From: Bryobacterales bacterium
GTDB taxonomy: Bacteria > Acidobacteriota > Terriglobia > Bryobacterales > Bryobacteraceae
NCBI GenBank assembly: GCA_020852175.1
Contig: JADZBH010000050.1
Span: 46,038-110,037 of the forward strand
Direction of reading: 5' to 3'
DNA length: 64,000 nt
The position numbers and the translations under genes were made by a program. The notes under the pieces were generated by a model. It saw only the letters and a list, made by a program, of their open reading frames with translations, searched no databases and was not told the DNA's origin. Positions 28,179-36,835 of the stretch are shown here, in pieces; position 1 is the stretch's first letter, and the number at the start of each line of letters is the position of its first letter.

Positions 28179-29623
28179 ACGTTCCACGGAGGAAGCCCCG
28201 TACGGCGCGGGTGGGAGTATTCGGCGTCGGATACCACGTCTACTGGAATCAGTTTCCTGGGCTGCTGGATGAATTGCAGGCGAAGCTGAACGTGCTGGTG
28301 GAGCGTGTGCGGACGACGGGCGTGGCGGTGGAAAACTTCGGCATGATCGACAAGGCGCAGGACGCTTATGCGCTGGTGCCGAAGTTGAAAGCCGCCGATT
28401 TGGACCTGGTGTTCTGCGACATGCTGACGTATGCGACCTCGGCGACGTTCGGCGCCGTGGTACGCGCGTTGGACGTGCCCATCGTGCTGGTGGCCTTGCA
28501 GCCGCTCAAGGCGATGGACTACCAGCGGGCGACCACGCACATGCAGTTGGCCAACGACGACTTCTGCTCCGTGCCGGAGTTTCTCGGCGTGGCGATCCGC
28601 ATGGGCAAGCGGCCGCCGGAGGTCATTCTGGGGACTCTGGAGGACGATCCGGAGGCCGAGGCGGAACTGCGCCAGTGGTGCGGCATCGCCATGGCGCTGC
28701 ACGACGTGAAGCGGGCGCGCATCGGCCACTTCGGCCATCCCATTGAGCACATGCTCGACATGCAGACCGACCAGACGGCCTTGACGGCGGCCTTCGGATG
28801 CCACATCGTGCAAACCGAGGCCGACGACCTGCTGCGGCTGAGCCGGGACGTGCGCGAAGACGAGATACGGAATAAATGTTCCGAGATTCTGAACCTGTTC
28901 GATACGCCCGATCCCGGGGCCGATCCGCTGACGGCGAAGCTGACCGATGAGCATCTGCGCAAGGCGGCCTTCGCCGCCGTGACGCTGGACCGGTTCATCG
29001 CTCATCATCAGTTGGACGGGCTGGCCTACTATTACGACGCCGAGCCGGGTTCGCCGCTGCGCGACCTGGTGACCAACCTGATCGTGGGCAACTCGCTGTT
29101 GACCGCCGCCGGGTTTCCCATGTGCGGCGAATCGGACCTGAAGACCTGCCTGGCCATGCTGCTGATGGACCGTCTGGGCATTGGCGGCAGCTTCGCCGAG
29201 TTTCATCCGGTGGACTTCCGCGAAGGGTTCGTGCTGGTGGGCCACGACGGGCCGCACCACATCAACATCGCCGATGGCAGGCCCGTGCTGCGTTCGCTGT
29301 CGCGGTATCACGGCAAGCCGGGCAGCGGAGCCAGCGTCGAGTTCCGGATCAAGGAAGGGCCGATCACGATGCTGAGCGTAGGCGTGAAGGCCGATGGCAG
29401 GTTCAAATTCATTCTGGCCGAAGGCGAGAGCGTGAGCGGACTGATTCCGGCGACGGGCAACACGAACACGCGCGGGTTCTTCGGGCCGGACATTCGCGGC
29501 TTCCTGAAACGATGGGTGTCCGAAGGACCCACGCATCACTTCGCGCTGGGCGTGGGACATCACGCGGCCAGCCTGCGCCACATCGCGAATGCCCTGGGGA
29601 TTGAAAGCGTGGTTGTCGAATAG
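28175..29623 (+). CDS. L-fucose/L-arabinose isomerase-family protein
   Basis: The 482-residue protein starts at ATG 28175 in an ATGA overlap with the transporter; AAAGGAG lies just upstream. The N-terminal alpha/beta domain (GVFGVGYHVYWNQFPGLLDEL) and later ERxx-type and His motifs (GHDGPHHINIADG, LGVGHHAASLRHIANALG) match the arabinose/fucose isomerase superfamily, where Glu and His ligands bind Mn2+. Length agrees with the family (about 470-590). It should convert an aldose to a ketose in the cytoplasm. With a GH106-like rhamnosidase next door, the substrate could be a deoxy sugar, but L-arabinose is equally compatible. It is not a canonical AraA. Confidence 0.8.
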   Translation: MNVPRRKPRTARVGVFGVGYHVYWNQFPGLLDELQAKLNVLVERVRTTGVAVENFGMIDKAQDAYALVPKLKAADLDLVFCDMLTYATSATFGAVVRALDVPIVLVALQPLKAMDYQRATTHMQLANDDFCSVPEFLGVAIRMGKRPPEVILGTLEDDPEAEAELRQWCGIAMALHDVKRARIGHFGHPIEHMLDMQTDQTALTAAFGCHIVQTEADDLLRLSRDVREDEIRNKCSEILNLFDTPDPGADPLTAKLTDEHLRKAAFAAVTLDRFIAHHQLDGLAYYYDAEPGSPLRDLVTNLIVGNSLLTAAGFPMCGESDLKTCLAMLLMDRLGIGGSFAEFHPVDFREGFVLVGHDGPHHINIADGRPVLRSLSRYHGKPGSGASVEFRIKEGPITMLSVGVKADGRFKFILAEGESVSGLIPATGNTNTRGFFGPDIRGFLKRWVSEGPTHHFALGVGHHAASLRHIANALGIESVVVE

Positions 29624-29651
29624 GACCTGGTTGTGGAATAGGAGACGTCAC

Positions 29652-32600
29652 ATGCGTGCGGTGTTTGCAGGTGGACTGGCGGCCGCGGCGGCCCTGTTGC
29701 TGGCCGGCCAAACGGGTTCCGCGGACGAGTGGGAGCGCGGCTGGCGGAACCCTCCGCGCGATGCGCGCCCACACACCTACTGGCTGTGGTTGAACGGTTA
29801 TGTGGACCCGGCGGCGGCCCGCGAGGAGTTGCAGGCCATGAAGGATGCCGGCTTCGGCGGCGTGCTTCTGTTCGACATGGGTGCGCGCGGTCCCAAGGAG
29901 GCGCAACCGCCGGCCGGTCCGGCGTTCCTGAGCCCGCCCTGGATGAAGCAGTTCAAGGAGTCCGTGGACCAGGCGCGCGGGCTGGGCTTGCAGGTGGACT
30001 TTTCGGTGGTCTCCAGTTGGGACATGGGCGGACACTGGATTCCACCCAAGTACGGCAGCATGGGACTGTATCCGGTGGAGACGGCGGTGGCGGGCGGCCG
30101 CGCCGTGGATATCGAACTGCCCTTTCCCCGGAAGCCGCCCAATGCGCCCGCCGGACCGGACGGCAAACCCGTGTTCTGGCGCGATGCTGCCGTGCTGGCG
30201 ATTCCCTCGAATCTCCGAGGCCCGGGACATGACTTCGTGATTCAACTGGAACCCGCCGGCGAGCAGGAGTTGAAGGAAGCGGTGCTGGACAACGGCACGC
30301 CGGGCGGCTCGCCGGAGACGGCGGCGATGACGCCCGCCAGGGCGTTCAGCGTGGCCGTGTCGTCCGGAGGGACGAGCGACGCCGACTTCCGCGAGGTGTT
30401 ACGCGGCGAACTCCCCGCGGGCGCCGGCGCGCACCGTTTCGCGCTGCCCGCCGGGACGCGCGGACGGTATGTGCGGCTGCGGCTGCTGAGCGCGCACGAT
30501 CCTTCGAAACCGCATTGGACGCTCGGCGAGTTCTCCCTGTTCAATACGGCCGGCGTGAGCGTGGCGCTCGGCTACCAGGGCAATCAGTTGCGCCGCGGGG
30601 CGACGATGGTGCGCTCGACGGCGCCGTTGGGGTACGGGCAGGAGTGGAATCGCGAAAACCTGCACGACGGCAGCGTGAGCGGTTCACGCGGGGTCTTCGC
30701 CAGCGCCGGGCCGCCGCCCTTCCAGGTAGCCGCGAAGAGCCAGGTGATCGATGTGACGCGGTTCGTGAACTCCAATGGACGCCTCCAGTGGAACGCGCCG
30801 CAGGGCGAGTGGACGATTCAGCGGTATGTGGTGATGAACATCGGCGAACGGCTCAAGGTGCCAAGCCCGAACAGCGATGGATGGGCCTCAGACCATTTCA
30901 GCGCGGAGGCGACGCGCGCGCACATGGACTACGTCGTGGCGCGGTTGCGCGAAACTTTCGGTGACCTGAAGTCGAGCGGGCTCTCGAACCTGTATCTGGC
31001 CAGCTACGAAGTGGTGGGGCCGGTGTGGTCGCCGGGCTTTCTGGACGATTTCAAGAAGCTGCGCGGCTATGACATGACGCCCTTCCTTCCCGCCGTGTTC
31101 GGCGCGAGCGTGGTGGATAGCGAAACCACGGCGCGATTCCTGTTCGATTACCGCAAGACGCTGAGCGACGTGTTGATTCGCGCCTACTACGCCGCCGCGC
31201 GGGAAGAAGCGCACAAGGCCGGGCTCGGCATCAAGTCGGAAGCGGGCGGCCCCGGGCCTCCGGTGCACAACGTGCCCGTGGATTCCCTGCTGGCCAACGC
31301 GGCCGTGGACGAGATTCAAGGGGAGTTCTGGCCGTTCCGGCCGAACGCCGATGCCTTGTGGGTGGTGAAGGAGACCGCCGCCGCCGGGCACCTGTATGGC
31401 AAGCCCAGGGTCCACATGGAGGCGTTCACCTCGTTTGACGGCTGGCGCGAAGGTCCGCAGGATTTGAAACCGCACGCCGACCGTGTGTTCTGCGAGGGCG
31501 GAAATCACATGGTGTGGCATACCTGGACGCATGCTCCGCCGGAAGCCGGCAAGCCCGGGTGGGTGTACCAGGCGGGAACCCACGTGAATCGAAACGTACC
31601 GTGGTTTCCGAAAATCAAGCCCTTTCTCGATTACCTGTCCCGTTCGTCCTACCTGCTGCAGCGCGGCCAGTTCGTGGGCGACGTGCTCTATTACTACGGC
31701 GACGGCGGCTATCGCTTCATCCCGCCCCGCAAGGTAAAGCCGGGCCTGGGGCCGGGATACGACTACGACTACACGAACTCGGACGCGCTGCTGAACCGGT
31801 TGTCGATGAAGAACGGACGGTTCACGCTGCCCGACGGAACCAGCTACACCGTGCTGGTGTTGCCCGATGAACGCGACATGCTGCCGGCCGTGCTGGAGAA
31901 ACTGGAACGGCTGGTGTCGGAGGGCGGCACGGTGATTGGACCAAAGCCGTTGCGCGCGGTTGGCCTTGAAGGCTACCCGAACAGCGACACGACGGTAAGA
32001 GAACTGGCGGCGCGGCTGTGGGGCGATTTGGATGGCACGGCGAAGAAGGTGCGCACGCACGGCAAAGGCCGCGTGATATGGGGCCAGACCGAGCGCGAGG
32101 TTCTCACTTCGATGGGCATTGGCCCGGACTTCGTCGCCCCGGCGGCAGTCGACTTCATCCACCGGAGGGAAGGCGCCTCGGATCTCTACTTCGTCCGGAA
32201 CACGACGGACCAGCCCTTGACGGCCGCGCCGCGCTTCCGTGCGGGGAACCGGCTGCCGGAGTTGTGGAATCCGGTGACCGGCGAGACCGGTACCGCGGCG
32301 GCGTGGCGCCGCCAGGGCGCTTCGATGGAGGTGCCGCTCGATTTGCCGCCCAACGGCAGCATGTTCGTTGTCTTCCGGCGGGCGGCTCCGGCCGCGCCCG
32401 CGAAGAGGCCGGCGGTGAAGTTGCCGGAGGCGGTCGCCATTGCCGGACCCTGGACGGTGGATTTCGCGGGCGGTCCTCAGGCTATCGGATTTCCACGGTT
32501 GAGTTCGTGGACGGAGAGTACGGACGAGCGGGTGAAATACTTTTCCGGCACCGCGCGCTACCGCGCCACGTTCCGCATGCCCGCCAACTGGCGAAGAACG

Positions 32601-32921
32601 GGAGTGGCTCCGCGCATCGACCTGGGACGCTTATGGACCATCGGCGAGGTTTGGCTGAACGGGAAGCCGCTTGGCATCGCATGGACCGCGCCGTTCTCCG
32701 TGGATGCGTCCAGCGCGCTGCGTGATGGCGACAACGAACTCGTGGTGGAGGTGACGAACAACTGGTTCAACCGGGTTGTGGGCGATTCGAAATTGCCGCC
32801 GGAACAGCGGACGACGCGTACCAACATGATGCAGTCAGGCGGTAAGCCCTGGAACCAGCAGGAGCCGGCCGCCTCCGGGTTGTTCGGCCCCGTACAAGTA
32901 ACCTTCACTCCGGCGCGGTGA
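29652..32921 (+). CDS. GH106-like alpha-L-rhamnosidase, secreted
   Basis: The 1089-residue protein starts at ATG 29652; an in-frame extension upstream overlaps the isomerase gene without a signal peptide. A signal sequence ends near GSADEW. The catalytic region begins with WRNPPRDARPHTYWLWLNG and EELQAMKDAGFGGVLLFDMG, the opening of the GH106 TIM barrel, and continues through YLASYEVVGPVWSPGF and RVHMEAFTSFDGW. A discoidin-like insert (about 250-310) and a C-terminal galactose-binding-like domain (YRATFRMPANW, EVWLNGKPLGIAWTAPF) follow. It probably removes terminal rhamnose from pectin RG-I or similar glycans in the periplasm or outside the cell. Specificity is inferred from family. Confidence 0.8.
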   Translation: MRAVFAGGLAAAAALLLAGQTGSADEWERGWRNPPRDARPHTYWLWLNGYVDPAAAREELQAMKDAGFGGVLLFDMGARGPKEAQPPAGPAFLSPPWMKQFKESVDQARGLGLQVDFSVVSSWDMGGHWIPPKYGSMGLYPVETAVAGGRAVDIELPFPRKPPNAPAGPDGKPVFWRDAAVLAIPSNLRGPGHDFVIQLEPAGEQELKEAVLDNGTPGGSPETAAMTPARAFSVAVSSGGTSDADFREVLRGELPAGAGAHRFALPAGTRGRYVRLRLLSAHDPSKPHWTLGEFSLFNTAGVSVALGYQGNQLRRGATMVRSTAPLGYGQEWNRENLHDGSVSGSRGVFASAGPPPFQVAAKSQVIDVTRFVNSNGRLQWNAPQGEWTIQRYVVMNIGERLKVPSPNSDGWASDHFSAEATRAHMDYVVARLRETFGDLKSSGLSNLYLASYEVVGPVWSPGFLDDFKKLRGYDMTPFLPAVFGASVVDSETTARFLFDYRKTLSDVLIRAYYAAAREEAHKAGLGIKSEAGGPGPPVHNVPVDSLLANAAVDEIQGEFWPFRPNADALWVVKETAAAGHLYGKPRVHMEAFTSFDGWREGPQDLKPHADRVFCEGGNHMVWHTWTHAPPEAGKPGWVYQAGTHVNRNVPWFPKIKPFLDYLSRSSYLLQRGQFVGDVLYYYGDGGYRFIPPRKVKPGLGPGYDYDYTNSDALLNRLSMKNGRFTLPDGTSYTVLVLPDERDMLPAVLEKLERLVSEGGTVIGPKPLRAVGLEGYPNSDTTVRELAARLWGDLDGTAKKVRTHGKGRVIWGQTEREVLTSMGIGPDFVAPAAVDFIHRREGASDLYFVRNTTDQPLTAAPRFRAGNRLPELWNPVTGETGTAAAWRRQGASMEVPLDLPPNGSMFVVFRRAAPAAPAKRPAVKLPEAVAIAGPWTVDFAGGPQAIGFPRLSSWTESTDERVKYFSGTARYRATFRMPANWRRTGVAPRIDLGRLWTIGEVWLNGKPLGIAWTAPFSVDASSALRDGDNELVVEVTNNWFNRVVGDSKLPPEQRTTRTNMMQSGGKPWNQQEPAASGLFGPVQVTFTPAR

Positions 32922-32940
32922 CGGTTCCGCTCCGGCGGCG

Positions 32941-34011
32941 CTACTCGACGGGCGCGCCATCGAGGCGCGATTTCACGACGCTCATCGCAGCTTCGATGAC
33001 CCGCTGCGCCCGCAACCCGTCGTGATGCGACGTGGGGAAGGGCAGGCTGTGGCGGCAGCACTCGATGAAGGCCGCGGCCTCCGCCTTGTATGCCGGTCCG
33101 AAGCGCTCGACGAACTCGGGTACGCCCGGTCCGCCATCCCCGCCCGGAAACACTCTCCGGTCGAGGGGGCCGGCGCGGCCTCGCCGTCCGTAGGCCTCCA
33201 CGACGACCTCGGAAGGGCGTTGTGAGAAGCGGCCGATCTGGATTTGGCCTTGATCGCCATAGAGCACCGATTCGACGCGGTAGCCGGAGACATGATTACG
33301 CGTCACCTGCACCTGCCCCAGCAACTCTTCGCCAAACCACATGTGGAGCATGGCGTCGTCGTAGTCCTCCTGGCATCCGGCGATGTGTTTGTTGTAGAGC
33401 ACCGAACCGGTGGCCATGGCGCGGTCGGGCATGTGCCCGGCGAACCAAAGAATCTCATCGACGTTGTGGACGGACATGTCGGGTAAGATACCGCCGCTTT
33501 GATAGGTATCCGGCGGAGGGCCGGAATCCTCGAGCGCGGAATAGATTTTGAACAGCCGGCCGATGGCGCCCTGCTGGACAAGTGCGCGGCCATGGGCGAG
33601 AGCGGGATCGAAGCGGCGCTGGAAGGCGAGCATGAGCGCGCCGGGAAAGTCGCGGTCGAGTTCGGCGGCGCAGGCAAGGTCGCCGGAGAGCGTGCCGGTG
33701 AGCGGCTTTTCCATGAGCACGCGATGGCCGGCGCGGATCAGAGTCATGGCGTGCCTCTGGTGGTGCTCGGTGGGCGAAACCACCATGGTGGCGCGGCAGA
33801 GCCCGGACAGCACGTATTCCTCGACACTTTCAAAGAGCGGCCCCTGGTAGCCGAGCGCGCCGGCGAAGGAGCGGAGCCGGGCGGCGTCCTGGTCGACAAC
33901 AGCGCTGAGGCGGCACACTCCCTGTTCGCGTTCGAGCGCCAGCAGGTGCGTGGCGTGCACCCACCCCATACGTCCGATTCCCACGATGCCCAATGCCAAA
34001 GGTTCACTCAT
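32941..34011 (-). CDS. Gfo/Idh/MocA-family NAD(P)-dependent oxidoreductase
   Basis: The 356-residue cytoplasmic protein has an N-terminal Rossmann fold (LGIVGIGRMGWVHATHLL), the conserved VMEKPLTG-type EKP motif (VLMEKPLTGTLSG) and the C-terminal GFO_IDH_MocA_C beta-sheet with GGILPDMSVHNVDEILW, where Asp and His are the catalytic pair. Myo-inositol 2-dehydrogenase-like and sugar dehydrogenase members share this layout. It converges with the rhamnosidase gene with 19 bp between stops and may be part of the same sugar locus under separate control. The substrate is unknown. Confidence 0.9.
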   Translation of the reverse strand: MSEPLALGIVGIGRMGWVHATHLLALEREQGVCRLSAVVDQDAARLRSFAGALGYQGPLFESVEEYVLSGLCRATMVVSPTEHHQRHAMTLIRAGHRVLMEKPLTGTLSGDLACAAELDRDFPGALMLAFQRRFDPALAHGRALVQQGAIGRLFKIYSALEDSGPPPDTYQSGGILPDMSVHNVDEILWFAGHMPDRAMATGSVLYNKHIAGCQEDYDDAMLHMWFGEELLGQVQVTRNHVSGYRVESVLYGDQGQIQIGRFSQRPSEVVVEAYGRRGRAGPLDRRVFPGGDGGPGVPEFVERFGPAYKAEAAAFIECCRHSLPFPTSHHDGLRAQRVIEAAMSVVKSRLDGAPVE

Positions 34012-34106
34012 GCGATTTGCCTCCGGCTATGGTAGAACGGGCGGGCGTGAATTGCAGCGTCGCTTCCGCGGCACGGCGTCCTTCCCCGAGAATGGTAGGG
34101 AACCAC

Positions 34107-35240
34107 ATGATGGCGCACACGATGGAAGAGATGAAAGCCACGCCCGATTTCCGTCTGGCGCGGAGCGGGCGATTTCTGGTGGCGGAACTCCTCCGGCCGC
34201 ATTCCGTGTTGAGCACCTCGGTGCGCGGCGGCGGCCGCCAGGATTCGTTGCGCTACCTGGTGAACCATCAAAGCTGTGAAGGCGCCGGGCATCGCGAGCG
34301 GTACGAAATGATCTCCGAAATGGGGCAGGAAGGGTACCACGACAGCGCGTGCGCCGAAATCGGGCTCGATCCGGCGGCGGTGGCGATGATGGGAACGGCG
34401 GCCAACATGAACTACGCGGCTCTGGTGGACGCCGCCCACGAAGGGTTATGCGTGATGGCGGTCGTGACGGCCGGGGTGCGGGGCAACGCAACATGCGCGG
34501 GCGATCCGTCGGGATGGTGCGAAACCGCTGAGGGCTGGCGGAAGGTTGAGCAGGCGGGCACCATCAACACGATGCTGCTGATGAACCGTCCGTTGACCGA
34601 GGGGGCGCTGGCGCGCGCGGTGGTCACGATGACGGAGGCCAAAAGCGCCGCTCTGCAAAGGTTGGCGGTTCGCAGCCGGTATTCCCCCGATGTCGCCACG
34701 GGCACGGGCACGGATCAGTACTGCCTGGCGGCGGCGAGCACCGGAGCAAGGCCGCTCACCTCGTCGGGACCGCACGTCATGCTCGGCGAACTCATCGGCC
34801 GCGCCGTGCGCGATGCCACGATGGAGGCTCTGCGGTGGCAGAACGGGTTGGAGCCAAGCGAGACGCGCGGTCTGTTTCACGCTCTCGGCTGGATCGGATT
34901 GAAGGAGGCCACCTTCTTTGACGATATCGCCGGAAGGCTGACCGGGCGCGAACTGGAACTGCTTCGCAGCAATGGCAAGCCAGTGATCTATGAGCCGCTG
35001 GTGGCCGCCTCGGCCTACGCGGTCGCCGCCGTCCTGGACCGGGTACGCTACGGAACTTTGCCGGCGGGCGCCGCCAGCGAAGCGCTCCGCCAGCAGGCCG
35101 CCTTGATGGCCGCGAACCTAGCGGCCAAACCGGAGAACTGGCCCGAGTATCGCCGCGCGCTCGTCCGGGCGGAGCCGGAACACGCGCGGGAACTCGTGTT
35201 GGATGCCATCGCGCTTGGCTGGTCGTCGAAGTGGAAATAG
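34107..35240 (+). CDS. cbiZ: Adenosylcobinamide amidohydrolase CbiZ with C-terminal extension
   Basis: CbiZ cleaves adenosylcobinamide to adenosylcobyric acid, allowing salvage of incomplete corrinoids. The start ATG 34107 has TAGGGA upstream; it gives 377 residues. The first 230 or so match CbiZ: LSTSVRGGGRQDSLRYLVNHQ, MMGTAANMNYAALV, VMAVVTAGVRGNA, and TGTGTDQYCLAAA near the end of the domain. CbiZ alone is usually about 220-250 residues, so the last 140 are an extra domain (from about LGELIGRAVRDA to the end), helical in appearance, that I do not recognise. It overlaps cbiB by 10 bp, so the two are co-transcribed. Confidence 0.85.
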   Translation: MMAHTMEEMKATPDFRLARSGRFLVAELLRPHSVLSTSVRGGGRQDSLRYLVNHQSCEGAGHRERYEMISEMGQEGYHDSACAEIGLDPAAVAMMGTAANMNYAALVDAAHEGLCVMAVVTAGVRGNATCAGDPSGWCETAEGWRKVEQAGTINTMLLMNRPLTEGALARAVVTMTEAKSAALQRLAVRSRYSPDVATGTGTDQYCLAAASTGARPLTSSGPHVMLGELIGRAVRDATMEALRWQNGLEPSETRGLFHALGWIGLKEATFFDDIAGRLTGRELELLRSNGKPVIYEPLVAASAYAVAAVLDRVRYGTLPAGAASEALRQQAALMAANLAAKPENWPEYRRALVRAEPEHARELVLDAIALGWSSKWK

Positions 35241-36205
35241 CGGCGCTCGCACCGGACGCATGGCTGCTGGCCGCGGCGGTGGCGCTCGATTTGCTTCTCG
35301 GCGACCCCGTGTATGGCGCGCATCCCGTGCGTCTCATGGGCGGAATGCTCGCCTGGTTTGAGAACCGGTTGCGCGGCGCCGGGTTCAACGGCTATGGCGG
35401 CGGCGTCGCGCTCCTCGGGCTGCTGGCCGCGGTTTGGTGTGGAGGGCTGGCGGTTGCGCTGCTGGCCGCAGCTCGGGTTCACGCCTGGTTGGCCATGGCG
35501 CTACACATCTTCCTTGTCTACTCGCTGCTGGCTTTGCGCGATCTGTTACGCCATGCCTGGGCCGTGGAGCGCGCGGCCCGGCGCGGCGACGTGGCTGGAG
35601 CGCGCGCGGCGGTTGCTCAACTGGTGGGCCGGGACACGAACCGGATGGACTTTGCCGCCTGCCGGCGGGCGGCCATCGAGAGCCTGAGCGAAAATCTCAC
35701 GGATGGTTTCATCAGCCCGCTATTCTGGTACGCTGCGGGCGGCATACCCGGATTGGTGCTGTTCAAGGTGGCCAGCACGATGGACTCGATGGTTGGCTAC
35801 AAATCGAAGAAGTACATTCGCTTCGGGTGGTGCGGCGCGCGACTGGACGATCTGCTGAACCTGTTGCCGGCGCGTCTCACATGGCTTTTACTGGCCGTCG
35901 CGGCGCTCTTCATTCCGGGTTGCTCGGCGGCAAAGGCGCTGAGAACCGGATGGCGTCAGCACGGCATTCTGCCCGGTCCGAATTCGGGCTGGAGCGAAGC
36001 CGCCATCGCGGGCGCGCTGCAACGAAGGCTGATCGGACCCGTCTGGGCCAACGGCCAGTTGGTCACGGCGATTTGGCTGGGTGACGCCGCCGACCCTCCC
36101 GCCGGAGACGCCGCCGATTTGCCGCGCGCCTCGTGGCTCGCCGTCGCGGCGGGCATGGCGGCCGCGGCTCTGACGATCTGCGTCCTCGCACTGCGCGCGC
36201 GTTGA
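35231..36205 (+). CDS. cbiB: Adenosylcobinamide-phosphate synthase CbiB/CobD
   Basis: CbiB joins adenosylcobyric acid to aminopropanol phosphate (or a variant) in the membrane, the step that follows CbiZ in salvage. The 324-residue protein starts at GTG 35231, 10 bp before the cbiZ stop. Family marks are LDLLLGDPVYGAHPVRLMG, RAAIESLSENLTDGFISPLFWYA, STMDSMVGYKSKKYIRFGW and GPNSGWSEAAIAGAL, with several transmembrane helices. Length is usual for the family. A cobalamin riboswitch begins about 25 bp after its stop, so that element controls what lies downstream, not this gene. Confidence 0.92.
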   Translation: MEIAALAPDAWLLAAAVALDLLLGDPVYGAHPVRLMGGMLAWFENRLRGAGFNGYGGGVALLGLLAAVWCGGLAVALLAAARVHAWLAMALHIFLVYSLLALRDLLRHAWAVERAARRGDVAGARAAVAQLVGRDTNRMDFAACRRAAIESLSENLTDGFISPLFWYAAGGIPGLVLFKVASTMDSMVGYKSKKYIRFGWCGARLDDLLNLLPARLTWLLLAVAALFIPGCSAAKALRTGWRQHGILPGPNSGWSEAAIAGALQRRLIGPVWANGQLVTAIWLGDAADPPAGDAADLPRASWLAVAAGMAAAALTICVLALRAR

Positions 36206-36230
36206 CCGGCCGGGAGCCTCCATCCTACCG

Positions 36231-36425
36231 TTGGACTTCCTCGGGTGCCCGCTTGGGCCTAACAGGGAAGTCCGGTGAAATGCCGGCGCTGTCCCGCCAC
36301 TGTATGTGAGGCTGGCCGTTTGCAGTATGCCACTCGGTTCGCATGAACCGGGGAAGGCGAAAACGGCCTCGGCAGCGATACGCTGCCAACCTCCAAGCCA
36401 GGAGACCTGCCTGGGGATGACGGCT
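36231..36425 (+). promoter_or_regulatory. Cobalamin (AdoCbl) riboswitch
   Basis: All main conserved blocks are present in order: GGGTGCCC (36243), CAGGGAAGTCCGGTGAAATG (36263-36282), CCGCCACTGTATGTGAG, GCCACTCG, GGGGAAGGCGAAAACGG, GATACGCTGCCAA, and the near-invariant AGGAGACCTGCC (36400-36411). This is a class I cobalamin riboswitch on the + strand. In bacteria these usually switch off B12 uptake or synthesis genes when AdoCbl is plentiful. Downstream there is a ribosome binding site and an ATG at 36544, but the coding region there is disrupted. Confidence 0.93.
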
Positions 36426-36543
36426 GACTTTCTGCGGAGAACGGAAAGTATGCGGATCATCTCTCTCACATCTCGCATCCATGCGCGAAGGCCGCTTGCC
36501 TCGCCGTGGGAAGTCTGTAGTCTCATTCAGGAGGACAGACCCC

Positions 36544-36824
36544 ATGAGTATCGCCACCAAACTTGCGCGAACGCACCCTGCTCATTCAGTGGGAACTGCT
36601 TCAGACCGGCTCGGTGTTGGCCCCGCCGCCGGAGAGCCGGAAACCGCTGGCGCCCGTACCGGCGGAATTCGTGGACGCGCCGTTTCGAGACGACGCTCGA
36701 TCTGTTCCGCGGCTCCCGCTTATAAGCGCCGTACTTCGCCGTTACGCGCTCACGCACGTTTGAACTTCCCGGCTTCGCCAAGGTGAATCTGGCTGGCAGC
36801 TATCGTTTCCGGGAGGACGGATAG
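36544..36824 (+). pseudogene. Remnant of a TonB-dependent (BtuB-like) receptor gene
   Basis: A good ribosome binding site (CAGGAGG) and ATG 36544 follow the riboswitch, but no frame is open for long. Pieces in two frames together resemble the C-terminal end of a TonB receptor: LLQTGSVLAPPPESRKPLAP in one frame, then, after a shift near 36655, SWTRRFETTLDLFRGSRL, a stop codon (36723-36725), and APYFAVTRSRTFELPG followed by FAKVNLAGSYRFREDG before the final stop at 36822. The last part has the alternating pattern of terminal barrel strands. Compared with a receptor of 600 or more residues, most of the gene is deleted. A B12 receptor is inferred from the riboswitch. Confidence 0.6.
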
Positions 36825-36835
36825 AACCCGGCGGG

